Shown: positions 50,898 through 61,116, counted from the first letter of the stretch. The stretch: DNA of 64,000 nucleotides from Mycoavidus cysteinexigens_B (GCA_031963465.1 JASSUG010000001.1:522673-586672); one strand, 5' to 3'. Notes: generated from the letters alone by a model not told the origin. Translations and numbers: made by a program.

Positions 50898-52022
50898 ATG
50901 GCGTTTATTATGCTGATAAATTTTGATCCTGTATACAACATAAGTCCAACTATTGCAAAGAACTTGATGCGAATTGAGGCTGCAAAACAGAAGGTAGCAT
51001 TATTACCTGTTAATCCAAAGGTTCTAGCAAGCCTCAGAGAAACCGCTAAATTATACACAACGCATTATTCAACCACGATTGAAGGTAACCGTTTAGATCC
51101 TCAGCAAATTAAGGAGGTATTGATTTTAAAAGGACATTTTCCCGGACGTGAGCGCGATGAGCACGAAGTTAAGGGGTATTACGCAGCTATTGCGCAACTC
51201 GAACAATATGCAGCGCAAAATCATACTGTTACCGAGAAAGTCATACAAACACTTCATGCTTTGGTTATGAGTGATGGGCGAACAAGAGTGACTCCGACTC
51301 CTTATAGAGATGGTCAAAATGTTATTAAAGACAGCGCTACCGGCGCTATCATCTATATGCCACCTGAATATAAGGATGTTCCTGCCTTGATGAAAAGCTT
51401 GGTGAATTGGATTAAAGAAAGCAGCGATTTACCATGCCCAATTATTGCCGCAATCAGTCATTACCAATTCACGACGATCCACCCTTACTATGATGGTAAT
51501 GGTCGTGCAGCAAGATTACTCACTACACTGATTTTATATTTAGGAGGGTACGATTTAAAGGGCCTATATTCCCTAGAGGAATATTATGCAAAAAATTTAT
51601 TGGCTTATTATCGGGCAATAAGCGTAGGCCCTTCACATAACTATTACTTTGGTCGCGCCGAAAGCGATATCACTGGTTGGATTGAATACTTTATTCATGG
51701 GATGGCGTTTGCTTTTGAAAAAGTCGTAAGCCAAATGATTGACTCCAAAAATAAAGGAGATAAAGATCATACGACTTTGATGAGAACTTTAGACCCAAAG
51801 CAACGCAAAACATTAGAATTATTTCAAAGCTATAAAGTCGTTACAAGCGCTCAAATTGGTGAATTATTTGGGTTTAAACCCAGAACTAATACAGCTCTTT
51901 GTAAGAAATGGGTTGAAGTCGGTTTTTTGGAAATAGTCGATCACTCTAATAAAGCAAGAAAATACAAGTTGGCAAAACCGTATGATGCTTTAATAACGGA
52001 GGTTGGCCGAAATTGGCTTTAA
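50898..52022 (+). CDS. Fic-domain protein (AMPylase-type), class II
   Basis: A 374-residue Fic protein. The active-site motif is HPYYDGNGRAARLL, with H195 and Tyr in place of the usual Phe. An N-terminal inhibitory motif S58-x-x-x-E62-G63-N64 (STTIEGN) marks class II, where the Glu blocks ATP until relieved. The C-terminus is a winged helix (VTSAQIGELFGFKPRTNTALCKKWV). Such enzymes transfer AMP to Tyr, Ser or Thr of a target. The frame continues upstream to an ATG at 50823, which adds 25 residues; TTTCAA (50760) and TATAAA (50783) could promote either. It is markedly AT-richer than the neighbours, so probably acquired. Target unknown. Confidence 0.82.
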   Translation: MAFIMLINFDPVYNISPTIAKNLMRIEAAKQKVALLPVNPKVLASLRETAKLYTTHYSTTIEGNRLDPQQIKEVLILKGHFPGRERDEHEVKGYYAAIAQLEQYAAQNHTVTEKVIQTLHALVMSDGRTRVTPTPYRDGQNVIKDSATGAIIYMPPEYKDVPALMKSLVNWIKESSDLPCPIIAAISHYQFTTIHPYYDGNGRAARLLTTLILYLGGYDLKGLYSLEEYYAKNLLAYYRAISVGPSHNYYFGRAESDITGWIEYFIHGMAFAFEKVVSQMIDSKNKGDKDHTTLMRTLDPKQRKTLELFQSYKVVTSAQIGELFGFKPRTNTALCKKWVEVGFLEIVDHSNKARKYKLAKPYDALITEVGRNWL

Positions 52023-52253
52023 GGGGCATTAGGCGATGCCATGCACGCTGTGCTTTGTGGTGCTGGGCATAAACTTACGTATGATCCTCAGAAAGCTTCG
52101 GCTTTTTTACGCCTTTCTTTTATCCGTTTTATTCCATCATACCTTTGCTGTTGGTTTGAGTTTTTAGATCAAATACTACGCAAAACGATTTATTCAGGAC
52201 CGACTAAATAATAAACATCGGAACGAATATGAGCTTTTTCGAATTGTGAGTGT

Positions 52254-55200
52254 TTAGGCGCGCCGCCGCGCCAACCGCTCGCGTAGCCGCTCCAGAGACA
52301 AATAGACCACCGGTGTCGTATACAGCGTTAGGATTTGACTAACCAATAGGCCGCCAATAATTGCAATACCAAGCGGGCGGCGCAGTTCAGCGCCTTCACC
52401 CTGGCCGAAGGCTAGCGGCAGTGCGCCTAGCATGGCTGCGCAGGTGGTCATCATAATGGGGCGAAAGCGCAATAGGCACGCGTTGAAAATGGCATCGCGC
52501 GCAGTGCTGCCACGACGTGTTGCCGCGATGGCGAAATCAATCATGATGATGGCATTCTTTTTCACAATACCGATCAAAAGTATGACGCCAATCAGCGCGA
52601 TTAAGCTAAATTCAGTATTGAATAAGAGCAGTGCAAGCAGGGCGCCGACACCTGCCGACGGGAGCGTTGACAGGATCGTCAGAGGATGAATGGTGCTTTC
52701 ATACAAAATGCCAAGCACAATATAAACCGCAATAAATGCCGCGAGAATCAATAGGGGTTGGTTCGCTAATGACTTTTGGAAAACCTTGGCGGTGCCTTCA
52801 AAGCTGCCATGGATGGTGGCGGGCACACCGATTTCGTTCATCGTACCGTGAATCAGTGCGGTGGCATCGGATAGCGATTTATCGGGCGGTAAATTGAATG
52901 AGAGGGTGGTCGCGGCAAAGAGTCCCTGATGGAACACAGCAAGTGGCGTATAACCTGGTTGATACTGGGCAAACGCGGATAATGGCACCATCGTTTGCGC
53001 GCTAGCCGTAGGCAAATAAATATCATTGAGTGACGCGGGATTTTGCGTGTATTGCGGGGCCAGTCCCATGATGACGTGATACTGGTTTAACGAGTTGTAA
53101 ATGGTCGACACTTGCCGTTGGCCGAATGCATCATACAGGGTGCTGCCGATTTGTGCGGGGGTTATGCCAAAACGCGCGGCGCTAGCGCGATCGATCACGA
53201 TCATATTTTCTAGCCCTTTTTGTTGTGCGTCGCTATTCACATCGGTCAGTTGGTTCTTGTGCTGCAGTGCTTCTGTGAGTTTTTGCCCCCAGCGATAGAG
53301 TTCAGCTGAGGATTCACCGAGCAAAGTAAATTGATATTGCGCATTGCTTTGCCGCCCGCCCACCCGAATATCTTGTGAGACATATAAGAAAGCCCGGCTG
53401 CCTGCCACCGCGTTGAGTTTTGGGCGTAGCCGTTCGATCACTTGCGCCGCGGTCAGCTGGCGCTCAGCGCGTGGTTTTAATGAAATGATCATAAAGCCGG
53501 CATTGGCGCGTCGTCCGCCGATAAAGCCCGCGATAGTGTCGACGGCAGGATCGGCGTTGATGATTGCCATCGATTGCGCCAGCTTTGTTTGCATCAGCTG
53601 GAATGAGGTATTTTGGTCGGCGCGGATGCTGCCGACTAGAATGCCAGTATCTTGTTGCGGAAAGAAACCTTTGGGAATGGCGACATACAGATAGATATTG
53701 CATGTAATCGTGGCAAGTAAGATGAGCCCAATCAGTTTGGGGCGCTGTAGCGACCAATTGAGAGAGTCCTGATAACCTCGCTGCAACGCCTCGAAAAAGC
53801 GTTTGCTAATACGCGCTAAACCTGTTGGCGTGGGTTCGGCGGAGGTTTTTCGGGCGCGCAAGAGGCGCGAGCACATCATCGGGGTGAGCGTCAGCGACAC
53901 CAGCAGCGACATGCCAATCGCCAGTGAAAGCGTGAGTGCGAATTCGCGGAAGATGCGACCGACGATGCCGCCCATCAATAAAATAGGCAGAAAAACCGCG
54001 ACCAGTGAAATTGAAATCGACAGTACGGTAAAGCTGACTTCGCGCGCGCCGGCCAGGGCTGCGCGCAACGGCGATTTGCCGGCTTCAATATGGCGTGAAA
54101 TATTCTCCAATACAACAATCGCGTCATCGACCACAAAGCCTGTGGCAACCGTGAGCGCCATTAACGACAGGTTATCGATGCTATAGCCCAGCAGGTACAT
54201 GGCACTAAAAGTGCCGATGATTGAAATCGGTACCGCAATGCACGGAATCAGGGTTGCCCGAGCATTGCGTAAAAAGGCGAAAACCACAAAAATCACTAGG
54301 CCAACCGCAATCGCCAGCGTATAGCCAGCATCTTTTAAGGAGGCACGGATGGTTTTAGTCCGGTCGGCGATGGTCGTAATCTTCACCGCTGCAGGTAGCG
54401 CGGCTTCTAGTTGTGGCAGGAGCGTTTTGACGCGATCAACGGTGTCGATGACGTTAGCGCCCGGCTGCCGGTAAAGGATCACCAGTACGGCAGGTTGGTT
54501 ATTCAACAAGCCAAGCGTGCGTACATTTTCAACGGCATTGCTGACTTTGCCGACATCGGTTAACCGTACGGCTGCGCCGTTACGGTAAGCGATAATCAGA
54601 TCACGGTACTGGCTGGCTTGGGTTGCTTGGTCGTTAGTGTAGAGTTGATAGCGCTGAGGGCCATGCTCTAGGGCGCCTTTGGGCATATTTTGATTGGCCG
54701 CTGCGAGCGCGCTGCGTACCGTCTCAAGACTTATCCCGTATTGAGACAAGGCATGTGGATTAAGTTCAATCCGCACGGCTGGATTGGCCGAGCCGCTGAC
54801 CGCGACTTCACCAATCCCGGGTACTTGAGACAGCGCTTGTTGCAATACCGTCGCCGCTGAATCGTAGAGCTGGCCGCGCGTTAGAGTGTGTGAGGTGAGC
54901 GCGAGGATTAAGACTGGGGTGTCAGCCGGATTGACTTTGTTATAGCTGGGGTTTTGTTTCAGATGACTGGGCAGATCGGCGCGCGCGGCATTAATGGCGG
55001 CTTGTACATCGCGTGCGGCGCTATCGATATTTCGATTGAGTTCAAACTGCAAAATAATTTGCGCTGAGCCGCTTGAACTGGACGAGCTCATTTCGGTGAC
55101 GCCATCGATTTGCCCCAAGCGGCGCTCGAGTGGACTGGTGACACTGGTGGCGACGACTTCGGGGCTGGCCCCTGGCAAACTTGCTTCTACCGAAATCGTT

Positions 55201-55328
55201 GGAAAATCAACTTGCGGCAGGGGCGACACCGGCAGTTTGAAAAAAGCAAAAATGCCGGCGAGCATGATGCCGGCCGACAATAGCGTGGTTGCAATTGGGC
55301 GGGCAATAAACAGACGCGATAAATTCAT
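52254..55328 (-). CDS. mdtC: RND efflux pump inner-membrane subunit MdtC-like
   Basis: A 1024-residue HAE-1/MdtC-type RND transporter with 12 membrane helices and two large periplasmic loops. The proton-relay acidic pair lies in TM4 (GFVVDDAIVVLENISRHIE). SLPGASPEVVATSVTSPLERRLGQ is the usual porter-domain start and FPQQDTG begins the second half. With MdtB it forms a heteromultimer exporting bile salts, novobiocin and the like, using the proton gradient. It overlaps mdtB by 4 bp and is the last gene of the operon. Confidence 0.9.
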   Translation of the reverse strand: MNLSRLFIARPIATTLLSAGIMLAGIFAFFKLPVSPLPQVDFPTISVEASLPGASPEVVATSVTSPLERRLGQIDGVTEMSSSSSSGSAQIILQFELNRNIDSAARDVQAAINAARADLPSHLKQNPSYNKVNPADTPVLILALTSHTLTRGQLYDSAATVLQQALSQVPGIGEVAVSGSANPAVRIELNPHALSQYGISLETVRSALAAANQNMPKGALEHGPQRYQLYTNDQATQASQYRDLIIAYRNGAAVRLTDVGKVSNAVENVRTLGLLNNQPAVLVILYRQPGANVIDTVDRVKTLLPQLEAALPAAVKITTIADRTKTIRASLKDAGYTLAIAVGLVIFVVFAFLRNARATLIPCIAVPISIIGTFSAMYLLGYSIDNLSLMALTVATGFVVDDAIVVLENISRHIEAGKSPLRAALAGAREVSFTVLSISISLVAVFLPILLMGGIVGRIFREFALTLSLAIGMSLLVSLTLTPMMCSRLLRARKTSAEPTPTGLARISKRFFEALQRGYQDSLNWSLQRPKLIGLILLATITCNIYLYVAIPKGFFPQQDTGILVGSIRADQNTSFQLMQTKLAQSMAIINADPAVDTIAGFIGGRRANAGFMIISLKPRAERQLTAAQVIERLRPKLNAVAGSRAFLYVSQDIRVGGRQSNAQYQFTLLGESSAELYRWGQKLTEALQHKNQLTDVNSDAQQKGLENMIVIDRASAARFGITPAQIGSTLYDAFGQRQVSTIYNSLNQYHVIMGLAPQYTQNPASLNDIYLPTASAQTMVPLSAFAQYQPGYTPLAVFHQGLFAATTLSFNLPPDKSLSDATALIHGTMNEIGVPATIHGSFEGTAKVFQKSLANQPLLILAAFIAVYIVLGILYESTIHPLTILSTLPSAGVGALLALLLFNTEFSLIALIGVILLIGIVKKNAIIMIDFAIAATRRGSTARDAIFNACLLRFRPIMMTTCAAMLGALPLAFGQGEGAELRRPLGIAIIGGLLVSQILTLYTTPVVYLSLERLRERLARRRA

Positions 55329-58300
55329 AGGGTGCTTGGGGCTTGGCGTTTAAAACGCTGTGCTAAGCGGTCGAAAGCAAGGTAAATAACCGGTGTGGTA
55401 AAGAGCGTTAGGACCTGGCTGACGATCAGCCCGCCGACAATTGCAATGCCAAGCGGCCGGCGTAGTTCGGCGCCGACCCCCGAGCTGAGCATCAATGGGA
55501 TCGCACCAAAGAGCGCGGCGAGTGTGGTCATTAGAATCGGCCGAAAGCGCAATAGGCAGGCCTGATAGATGGCCGCGTGTGGCGATAGCTTTTGCGTGCG
55601 TTGCGCTTCGAGGGCGAAATCGATCATCATGATGGCGTTCTTTTTAACGATGCCAATCAGTAGCACGATGCCGATGACTGCAATCACATCCAGATCGTGG
55701 CCACTGATCATCAGTGCCAGGAGCGCGCCGGCGCCGGCTGAAGGCAGGGTGGACAAGATGGTGACAGGATGAATAAAACTTTCGTATAAGACCCCAAGCA
55801 CGATATACATTGTGATAATCGCCGCTAGAATTAAGAACAATTGGTTAGTAAGTGAAGCTTTGAAGGCGAGCGCGGCGCCTTGAAAGCGTAGGTTAAATGA
55901 GTTGGGTAGTTGAGTTTCAGCGCAGGCTTTTTCAATTTCTTGGACGGCCGCGCTCAGTGATGCATTGGGCGCTAAATTAAACGAAACCGTGGCGGCTGGA
56001 AATTGGCCGAGGTGGTTGACGATCAGGGGTGCGCGCTGCTCGCTGAGGCTAGCAATTGCGGTGAGTGGCACGTGGCCGCTGGCAGAAGTGGTCGATGGCA
56101 AATAGATTGAACTGAGCGTAGCCAGCGCGCTCATGCCTTGTTGTGCTATCGGATCGGCCTCCAAGATGACACGGTATTGGTTTGATTGGGTGAAAATAGT
56201 TGAAATAATGCGCTGGCCGAAGGCCGTATAGAGTGCGTTATCTACCGTGGCTGGCGTGATACCAAAACGGGCTGCGTTATCGCGGTCAATTTTCACATAA
56301 ATGGATAAACCATTGTTTTGCAAGTCAGTCGCTACATCGGCGAGGACTTTAGACTGTTGCAAGCGCGTAATGAGTTTAGGTAACCAGACATCGAATTCAT
56401 CTGCTTGGGCGTTTTGTAGAATGAACTGATATTGGGTTGGGCTGACCGTCGCATCAATCGCCAAATCTTGCACGGGCTGCATATACAGTGACACGCCAGC
56501 AATCGCTGCTACGCGTTGTTGTAGTCGTCGGATGATTTCACTGGCTTGAGCTGTGCGTTGATCATGCGGGCGCAGATTGATTAAGAAGCGTCCGTTATTT
56601 AAGGCGATATTTGCGCCATCGACGCCGATGAACGACGACAGGCTCAGCACATCGGGGTCTTGCATAATCTCAGCGGCTAGGGCCTGCTGACGGTGTGCCA
56701 TCGCCGCATACGACGTAGTTTGCGATGCTTGCGCAATGCCTTGAATGATGCCCGTGTCTTGGACTGGAAAAAATCCCTTTGGAATGAATAAATATAAAAG
56801 TACGGTCAGCAGCAAAGTCCCTAGTGCGAGCAATAACGTCAGCGACTGATGAGCGAGCACCCAAATCAATGCGCGTCCATAGTGCATGATCGTGGCCTCG
56901 AAAAAAGCCCGTGTTTTAACTTCGAATGTGTGTAGGTATGGGTTGGTTTGGGTAGACCCCGAGCGCAGCAGATAGGCGCACATCATCGGCACTAAGGTGA
57001 GCGATACGAGTGCCGAAATCAAAATAGCAATGGCCAAAGTAAGCGCAAATTCATGAAAGAGCCGGCCGACCACATCTCCCATAAAAAGCAGTGGAATCAG
57101 CACGGCGAGCAGTGAGATGGTGAGAGAAATAATCGTAAAGGCTATCTGTTTTGAACCTTTTAGCGCGGCCTGAAATGGACTCTCACCCTCTTCAATGAAA
57201 CGCGCGATATTTTCGATCATAACAATCGCGTCATCCACCACAAAGCCAGTGGCAATGGTTAACGCCATCAAAGACAAGTTATTGAGCGAGAAACCCCATA
57301 AATACATCACCGCAAGCGTACCAATCAGCGATAAAGGGACGGATAAACTCGGAATCAAAGTGGCATAGAAGTTTGATAAAAACACAAACATGACCAGTAC
57401 CACGAGCGCAATCGACAGCAGGAGTTCAAACTGTACATCGTGCACGGAGGCGCGAATGGTGGTAGTGCGGTCGGTCAGGACGGTGACTTGCAAGGCGGCT
57501 GGCAGCGCTTGTTTTAATTGCGGTAGCAAGGCCTTGATGCTATCCGTGGTTTGAATCACATTGGCGCCAGGTTGTCGTTGCACATTCAAAATGACTGCCG
57601 GGGTTGTATTCATCCAGGCGCCAAGCTTATCGTTTTCAGCTCCTTCAATCACGGTGGCAACATCGGCTAATTTAATCGGCCGGCCATTTTTATAGGCGAT
57701 GATTGCGTTGGCGTATTCGTCAGCATTTTGCAGTTGATCATTCGCGTTGATCGTGTAAGCGCGCGATGGTCCATCAAAGCTGCCTTTAGGCGTATTTACA
57801 TTCAGTGTGCCTAGGGTTAGGCGTAAACTATCCAGGGTTAAGCCATAGGCGGCCAAGGCGCGTGGATTGGCGCGAATCCGCACGGCGGGCCGTTGTCCGC
57901 CGCTCAAGCTCACCAGACCAACGCCTGAGACCTGCGAGATTTTTTGCGCCAACTGCGTGTTGGCGAGGTTTTGCACGTGGGTTAAGGGGAGTGTGGCTGA
58001 GGTTAGCGCCAGCGTTAGGATAGGTGCGTCGGCCGGGTTGATTTTGGCATAAATGGGGGGGGCGGGAAGGTCAGTGGGCAGTAAATTGTTCGCGGCATTG
58101 ATGGCCGCTTGTACCTCTTGCTCAGCGGTATCCAGTGACAAATCAAGGTTGAACTGCAAGGTAATCACCGAAGCGCCCGCTGAACTAGCCGACGACATCT
58201 GTTTTAAACCGGGCATTTGCCCCAATTGGCGCTCAAGCGGTGCGGTGACGGCTGAGGTCATTACCTCCGGGCTCGCGCCCGGATAGAAGGTTTGTACTTG

Positions 58301-58435
58301 AATCGTCGGATAATCAAGTGCCGGCAGGGCTGAAATGGGCAAGAAGCGTAACGCGACCAACCCAGCCAGCAGAATGGCCAGCATTAGTAAGCTGGTGCCA
58401 ACCGGACGTACAATAAAGGCGCGCGAGGGATTCAT
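55325..58435 (-). CDS. mdtB: RND efflux pump inner-membrane subunit MdtB-like
   Basis: A 1036-residue RND transporter paralogous to MdtC, with the same 12-helix layout and TM4 motif GFVVDDAIVMIENIARFIEE. FYPGASPEVMTSAVTAPLERQLGQ opens the porter domain. Having two different RND subunits in one operon is the hallmark of the MdtABC type. The start overlaps the mdtA stop (ATGA) and its stop overlaps mdtC, so all three are translationally coupled. Confidence 0.9.
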   Translation of the reverse strand: MNPSRAFIVRPVGTSLLMLAILLAGLVALRFLPISALPALDYPTIQVQTFYPGASPEVMTSAVTAPLERQLGQMPGLKQMSSASSAGASVITLQFNLDLSLDTAEQEVQAAINAANNLLPTDLPAPPIYAKINPADAPILTLALTSATLPLTHVQNLANTQLAQKISQVSGVGLVSLSGGQRPAVRIRANPRALAAYGLTLDSLRLTLGTLNVNTPKGSFDGPSRAYTINANDQLQNADEYANAIIAYKNGRPIKLADVATVIEGAENDKLGAWMNTTPAVILNVQRQPGANVIQTTDSIKALLPQLKQALPAALQVTVLTDRTTTIRASVHDVQFELLLSIALVVLVMFVFLSNFYATLIPSLSVPLSLIGTLAVMYLWGFSLNNLSLMALTIATGFVVDDAIVMIENIARFIEEGESPFQAALKGSKQIAFTIISLTISLLAVLIPLLFMGDVVGRLFHEFALTLAIAILISALVSLTLVPMMCAYLLRSGSTQTNPYLHTFEVKTRAFFEATIMHYGRALIWVLAHQSLTLLLALGTLLLTVLLYLFIPKGFFPVQDTGIIQGIAQASQTTSYAAMAHRQQALAAEIMQDPDVLSLSSFIGVDGANIALNNGRFLINLRPHDQRTAQASEIIRRLQQRVAAIAGVSLYMQPVQDLAIDATVSPTQYQFILQNAQADEFDVWLPKLITRLQQSKVLADVATDLQNNGLSIYVKIDRDNAARFGITPATVDNALYTAFGQRIISTIFTQSNQYRVILEADPIAQQGMSALATLSSIYLPSTTSASGHVPLTAIASLSEQRAPLIVNHLGQFPAATVSFNLAPNASLSAAVQEIEKACAETQLPNSFNLRFQGAALAFKASLTNQLFLILAAIITMYIVLGVLYESFIHPVTILSTLPSAGAGALLALMISGHDLDVIAVIGIVLLIGIVKKNAIMMIDFALEAQRTQKLSPHAAIYQACLLRFRPILMTTLAALFGAIPLMLSSGVGAELRRPLGIAIVGGLIVSQVLTLFTTPVIYLAFDRLAQRFKRQAPSTL

Positions 58436-59658
58436 GCCGGTTGCGCGGGTGCAATGGCGATTTTTGTGCCTTCACGCAGGCGATCTGCGCCGTCAATCAC
58501 GACCTGCTCTCCGGGCGTGAGTCCCGCCCTGACACTAGTGTATTCACCATTCACCGGGCCAGTTTTAAGGGTACGTACGGAGACGGTGCGATCTGCATTG
58601 ACAATATAGACATAAGGGCCGATCGAGCCGTTTTGAATCGCTGAACTGGGTACGATAGCGATGCCACGTAGGGTATTGACCAGTAGATTAATGTTCACGA
58701 ACTGGTTCGGATACAGCATATCTTGCTGATTAGCGAAGTGGGCCCGCAATTTTATGGTGCCGGTTGCCGTATCGATCTGATTATCAATGGTTTTCAGATA
58801 CCCCGTTTCAAGCACTGTGCTGCGGTTGCGATCGTAAGCAGAAACCGGTAATCTTTGCGTCGAGTGCAAACGTTTGAGCACTGCGGGCAGGGCATCCTCA
58901 GGCAAACTAAAAATAACACTGGTTGGCCGCATCCGCGTAATGACCACAATGCCGTTGGCATCGCTAGGTTGTACATAATTACCGGCGTCAACTTGCCGTA
59001 GACCAACGCGGCCACTGATTGGGGTGGTGATGCGGCAATGCGCCAAATTCAGTTTATATTGATCGAGCTGAGCGCGATCGGCTTGCACGATGCCTTGATA
59101 CTGCTCGACCAGTGAGGCTTGATCTGCCACTTGCTTGGCCGAAATTGAATCTTGTTTCAACAAAATTCGGTAGCGTTTAAGATCCGCTTGAGCCTGTTTG
59201 AGTAAAGCGAGATTTTTAGCCAGTATGCCTTGTGCATTTTGCAAATTAATCTGATGGGGTCGTGGGTCAATTTGGGCGAGTAAATCACCTTTTTGCACAA
59301 ATTGCCCTTCTTTGAATAGCACTTTCATCAGCGTGCCTGCGACTTGCGTTTTCGCGGTTACGCTAGCCAGTGGGGTGACGGTGCCGAGTGCATTGAGTTC
59401 GATTGGCATCTCGCCGAGCGTAACCTGCGCGACACGTATTGTTTGCACCTGAGCGCTGTCTAGGCGCGAACTACCCTGCGCCTTAGCCGCTGAGTTGGCG
59501 TGGGCTGGGTGGAGCCATATGCGCCAGATAAATAAGGCAAGGGCCAGCGCGAAAAAAGTGAGGAATAGAAATAAAGCGTGCCGCTGCAGCGCACGCATCA
59601 TCTTAAGCGCTTGTAAAAAGAAACGCTTTTTATGGGTAATAGGTTTTTCCGCCGTCAT
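58432..59658 (-). CDS. mdtA: RND periplasmic adaptor MdtA-like
   Basis: A 408-residue membrane-fusion protein. It has an N-terminal membrane anchor (residues ~30-48, LFLFLTFFALALALFIW), a lipoyl/barrel-sandwich half (VTAKTQVAGTLMKVLFKEGQFVQKGDLLAQIDPRP), a helical hairpin, and the second lipoyl half (LAHCRITTPISGRVGLRQVDAGNYV). It links MdtBC to an outer-membrane TolC-type channel, which is not encoded nearby. A GAGGAATG site precedes the ATG. First gene of the operon; no regulator gene is adjacent. Confidence 0.9.
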   Translation of the reverse strand: MTAEKPITHKKRFFLQALKMMRALQRHALFLFLTFFALALALFIWRIWLHPAHANSAAKAQGSSRLDSAQVQTIRVAQVTLGEMPIELNALGTVTPLASVTAKTQVAGTLMKVLFKEGQFVQKGDLLAQIDPRPHQINLQNAQGILAKNLALLKQAQADLKRYRILLKQDSISAKQVADQASLVEQYQGIVQADRAQLDQYKLNLAHCRITTPISGRVGLRQVDAGNYVQPSDANGIVVITRMRPTSVIFSLPEDALPAVLKRLHSTQRLPVSAYDRNRSTVLETGYLKTIDNQIDTATGTIKLRAHFANQQDMLYPNQFVNINLLVNTLRGIAIVPSSAIQNGSIGPYVYIVNADRTVSVRTLKTGPVNGEYTSVRAGLTPGEQVVIDGADRLREGTKIAIAPAQPA

Positions 59659-59732
59659 TGAACATTCCTCTTGCTTGGCTTTTTAACACTGTCGTGCCGT
59701 ATCGTAACGTATTTTGACATCCTCACCGAGCG

Positions 59733-59786
59733 AACAGCGTGGTGTCGGACAACAATCTCAACAGTGTGGTGTCGAAAAACAATATC
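59733..59786. repeat. Two tandem 27-bp direct repeats
   Basis: 59733-59759 and 59760-59786 match at about 22 of 27 positions (unit core GTGGTGTCG(G/A)A(C/A)AACAAT). They lie in the mdtA-bamC spacer. Multiple terminal repeats of this look occur at ends of IS21-like elements, but no transposase is present, so that origin is only a suggestion. Confidence 0.5.
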
Positions 59787-59924
59787 AAGTGTCGCCAGAA
59801 TGTTAGATCATAACTCTCGAGCTTTAGCGCGTACAATCGGTCAGCTCATGGCAAGCGCCATGCTAAAATCAAAAGTGTTGCCTTCTTTTCTCCAAAATCT
59901 TTCTGATTTAAACAGCGTTTTTTA

Positions 59925-61046
59925 ATGATCCAATCTACTGTGATGCTGCGCGCAATGACGCGCTCGATATTTGTCCTGGCGATAGCGGGTTGTAGCTCGC
60001 CTAATCCCAATGCCATTGATTATCAAGGCGTAACAAAATCGAAATCTACACCGCTCGTGGCCCCGCCTGATATGACGTATGCGAGAACCCAGCAGCGTAC
60101 CCCGGGGCCAGATGGCACGGTATCGCTGTCTTCGTATCTGCGTTCTGAGCCGGTTATAGTGCCGCTCGAGCGGGCGCTTGAGCCGATTGTCGGCATGCAT
60201 ATTGAGCGTCAAGGCAGGATGCGTTGGCTAATCGTCGAGCAGCAAACCCCGCAGCAACTGTGGCCGCAAATCCGTCAGTTTTGGCAAGAGCAAGGTTTTT
60301 CGCTCACGCTTGATGCCCCTGAGCGGGGGGTGATGGAAACTGACTGGAAAGAAACTTATACCAATATTGATCAAGGCGTCATCCGCAACACGCTCGCTAA
60401 AGCGTTCTCACATGCTTATGTGACGGGCGAAAAGAATCAATATCGCCTGCAACTAGAGAGCCGCCCGCAGGGGGGCAGTACGATCTCATTAAGTCAGAAG
60501 GGCATGCGTGAGGTGTTGGTGGGCCGCCACAAAGAAATGAGCCAATGGCAAAGCGCTCCGCATGATCCGGTTCTTGAAGCTGAATATTTGCAGCGTTTGA
60601 TGCTGGCATTGGGGCCGAATAAATCGAGTCAAGCACCGGCTGCGACTGGCGCCGCTCTTTCGGCGGCAGCGCTAGCCTCACCCGCTCAGCAGAGTGCGCC
60701 GGTTCCCGCTAGCTTGACTCAAATCGATTTCGCGGAGCCATTTGACCGAGTTTGGTTATATATAGGCTATGCACTTGAACGCAGTAACTTCAGTGTAGCT
60801 CAGGGCAACCGTGCGCAAGGCATTTACACCGTGCGTTATGTTGACCCTACGGCTGAGGCTGAGTCTAGTTTTTGGAGCCAGGTTTTTCGTGGCAAAAAAG
60901 AGAAAGTGGTAAAGCCGTACAAACTGCGTGTGCGGGCGATGACTCAGACCACAACTCGCGTGGTCGTGGTCAATGATGACGGCGAGATGGATGTTTCACC
61001 GTCAGCGCAGCGCATCTTATCGTTACTTGCTGAGCAATTGCATTAA
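59925..61046 (+). CDS. bamC: Outer membrane assembly lipoprotein BamC
   Basis: A 373-residue lipoprotein with a type II signal peptide and lipobox LAIAGC (Cys23), then the unstructured Bam-D-binding stretch (YQGVTKSKSTPLVAPPDM) and two helix-grip domains (residues ~90-210 and ~260-370) separated by an Ala/Pro-rich linker. BamC is an accessory of the BAM complex inserting outer-membrane beta-barrels. In Burkholderia it usually follows dapA; here it stands alone between the efflux operon and tRNA-Leu, so the order has changed. An ATG at 59943 is a possible alternative start. Confidence 0.87.
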   Translation: MIQSTVMLRAMTRSIFVLAIAGCSSPNPNAIDYQGVTKSKSTPLVAPPDMTYARTQQRTPGPDGTVSLSSYLRSEPVIVPLERALEPIVGMHIERQGRMRWLIVEQQTPQQLWPQIRQFWQEQGFSLTLDAPERGVMETDWKETYTNIDQGVIRNTLAKAFSHAYVTGEKNQYRLQLESRPQGGSTISLSQKGMREVLVGRHKEMSQWQSAPHDPVLEAEYLQRLMLALGPNKSSQAPAATGAALSAAALASPAQQSAPVPASLTQIDFAEPFDRVWLYIGYALERSNFSVAQGNRAQGIYTVRYVDPTAEAESSFWSQVFRGKKEKVVKPYKLRVRAMTQTTTRVVVVNDDGEMDVSPSAQRILSLLAEQLH

Positions 61047-61051
61047 TTGCA

Positions 61052-61080
61052 TTGAACAATCGCTGCGAACACGTTAGAAT
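61052..61080 (+). promoter_or_regulatory. Promoter of tRNA-Leu
   Basis: TTGAAC (61052-61057), a 17-bp spacer and TAGAAT (61075-61080), 36 bp before the tRNA. It may also carry transcription into nuoA, since no terminator is seen behind the tRNA. Confidence 0.62.
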
Positions 61081-61116
61081 CTCGGCTTTGCAGCAATTTG
61101 TGTAAACATAGTCTGT

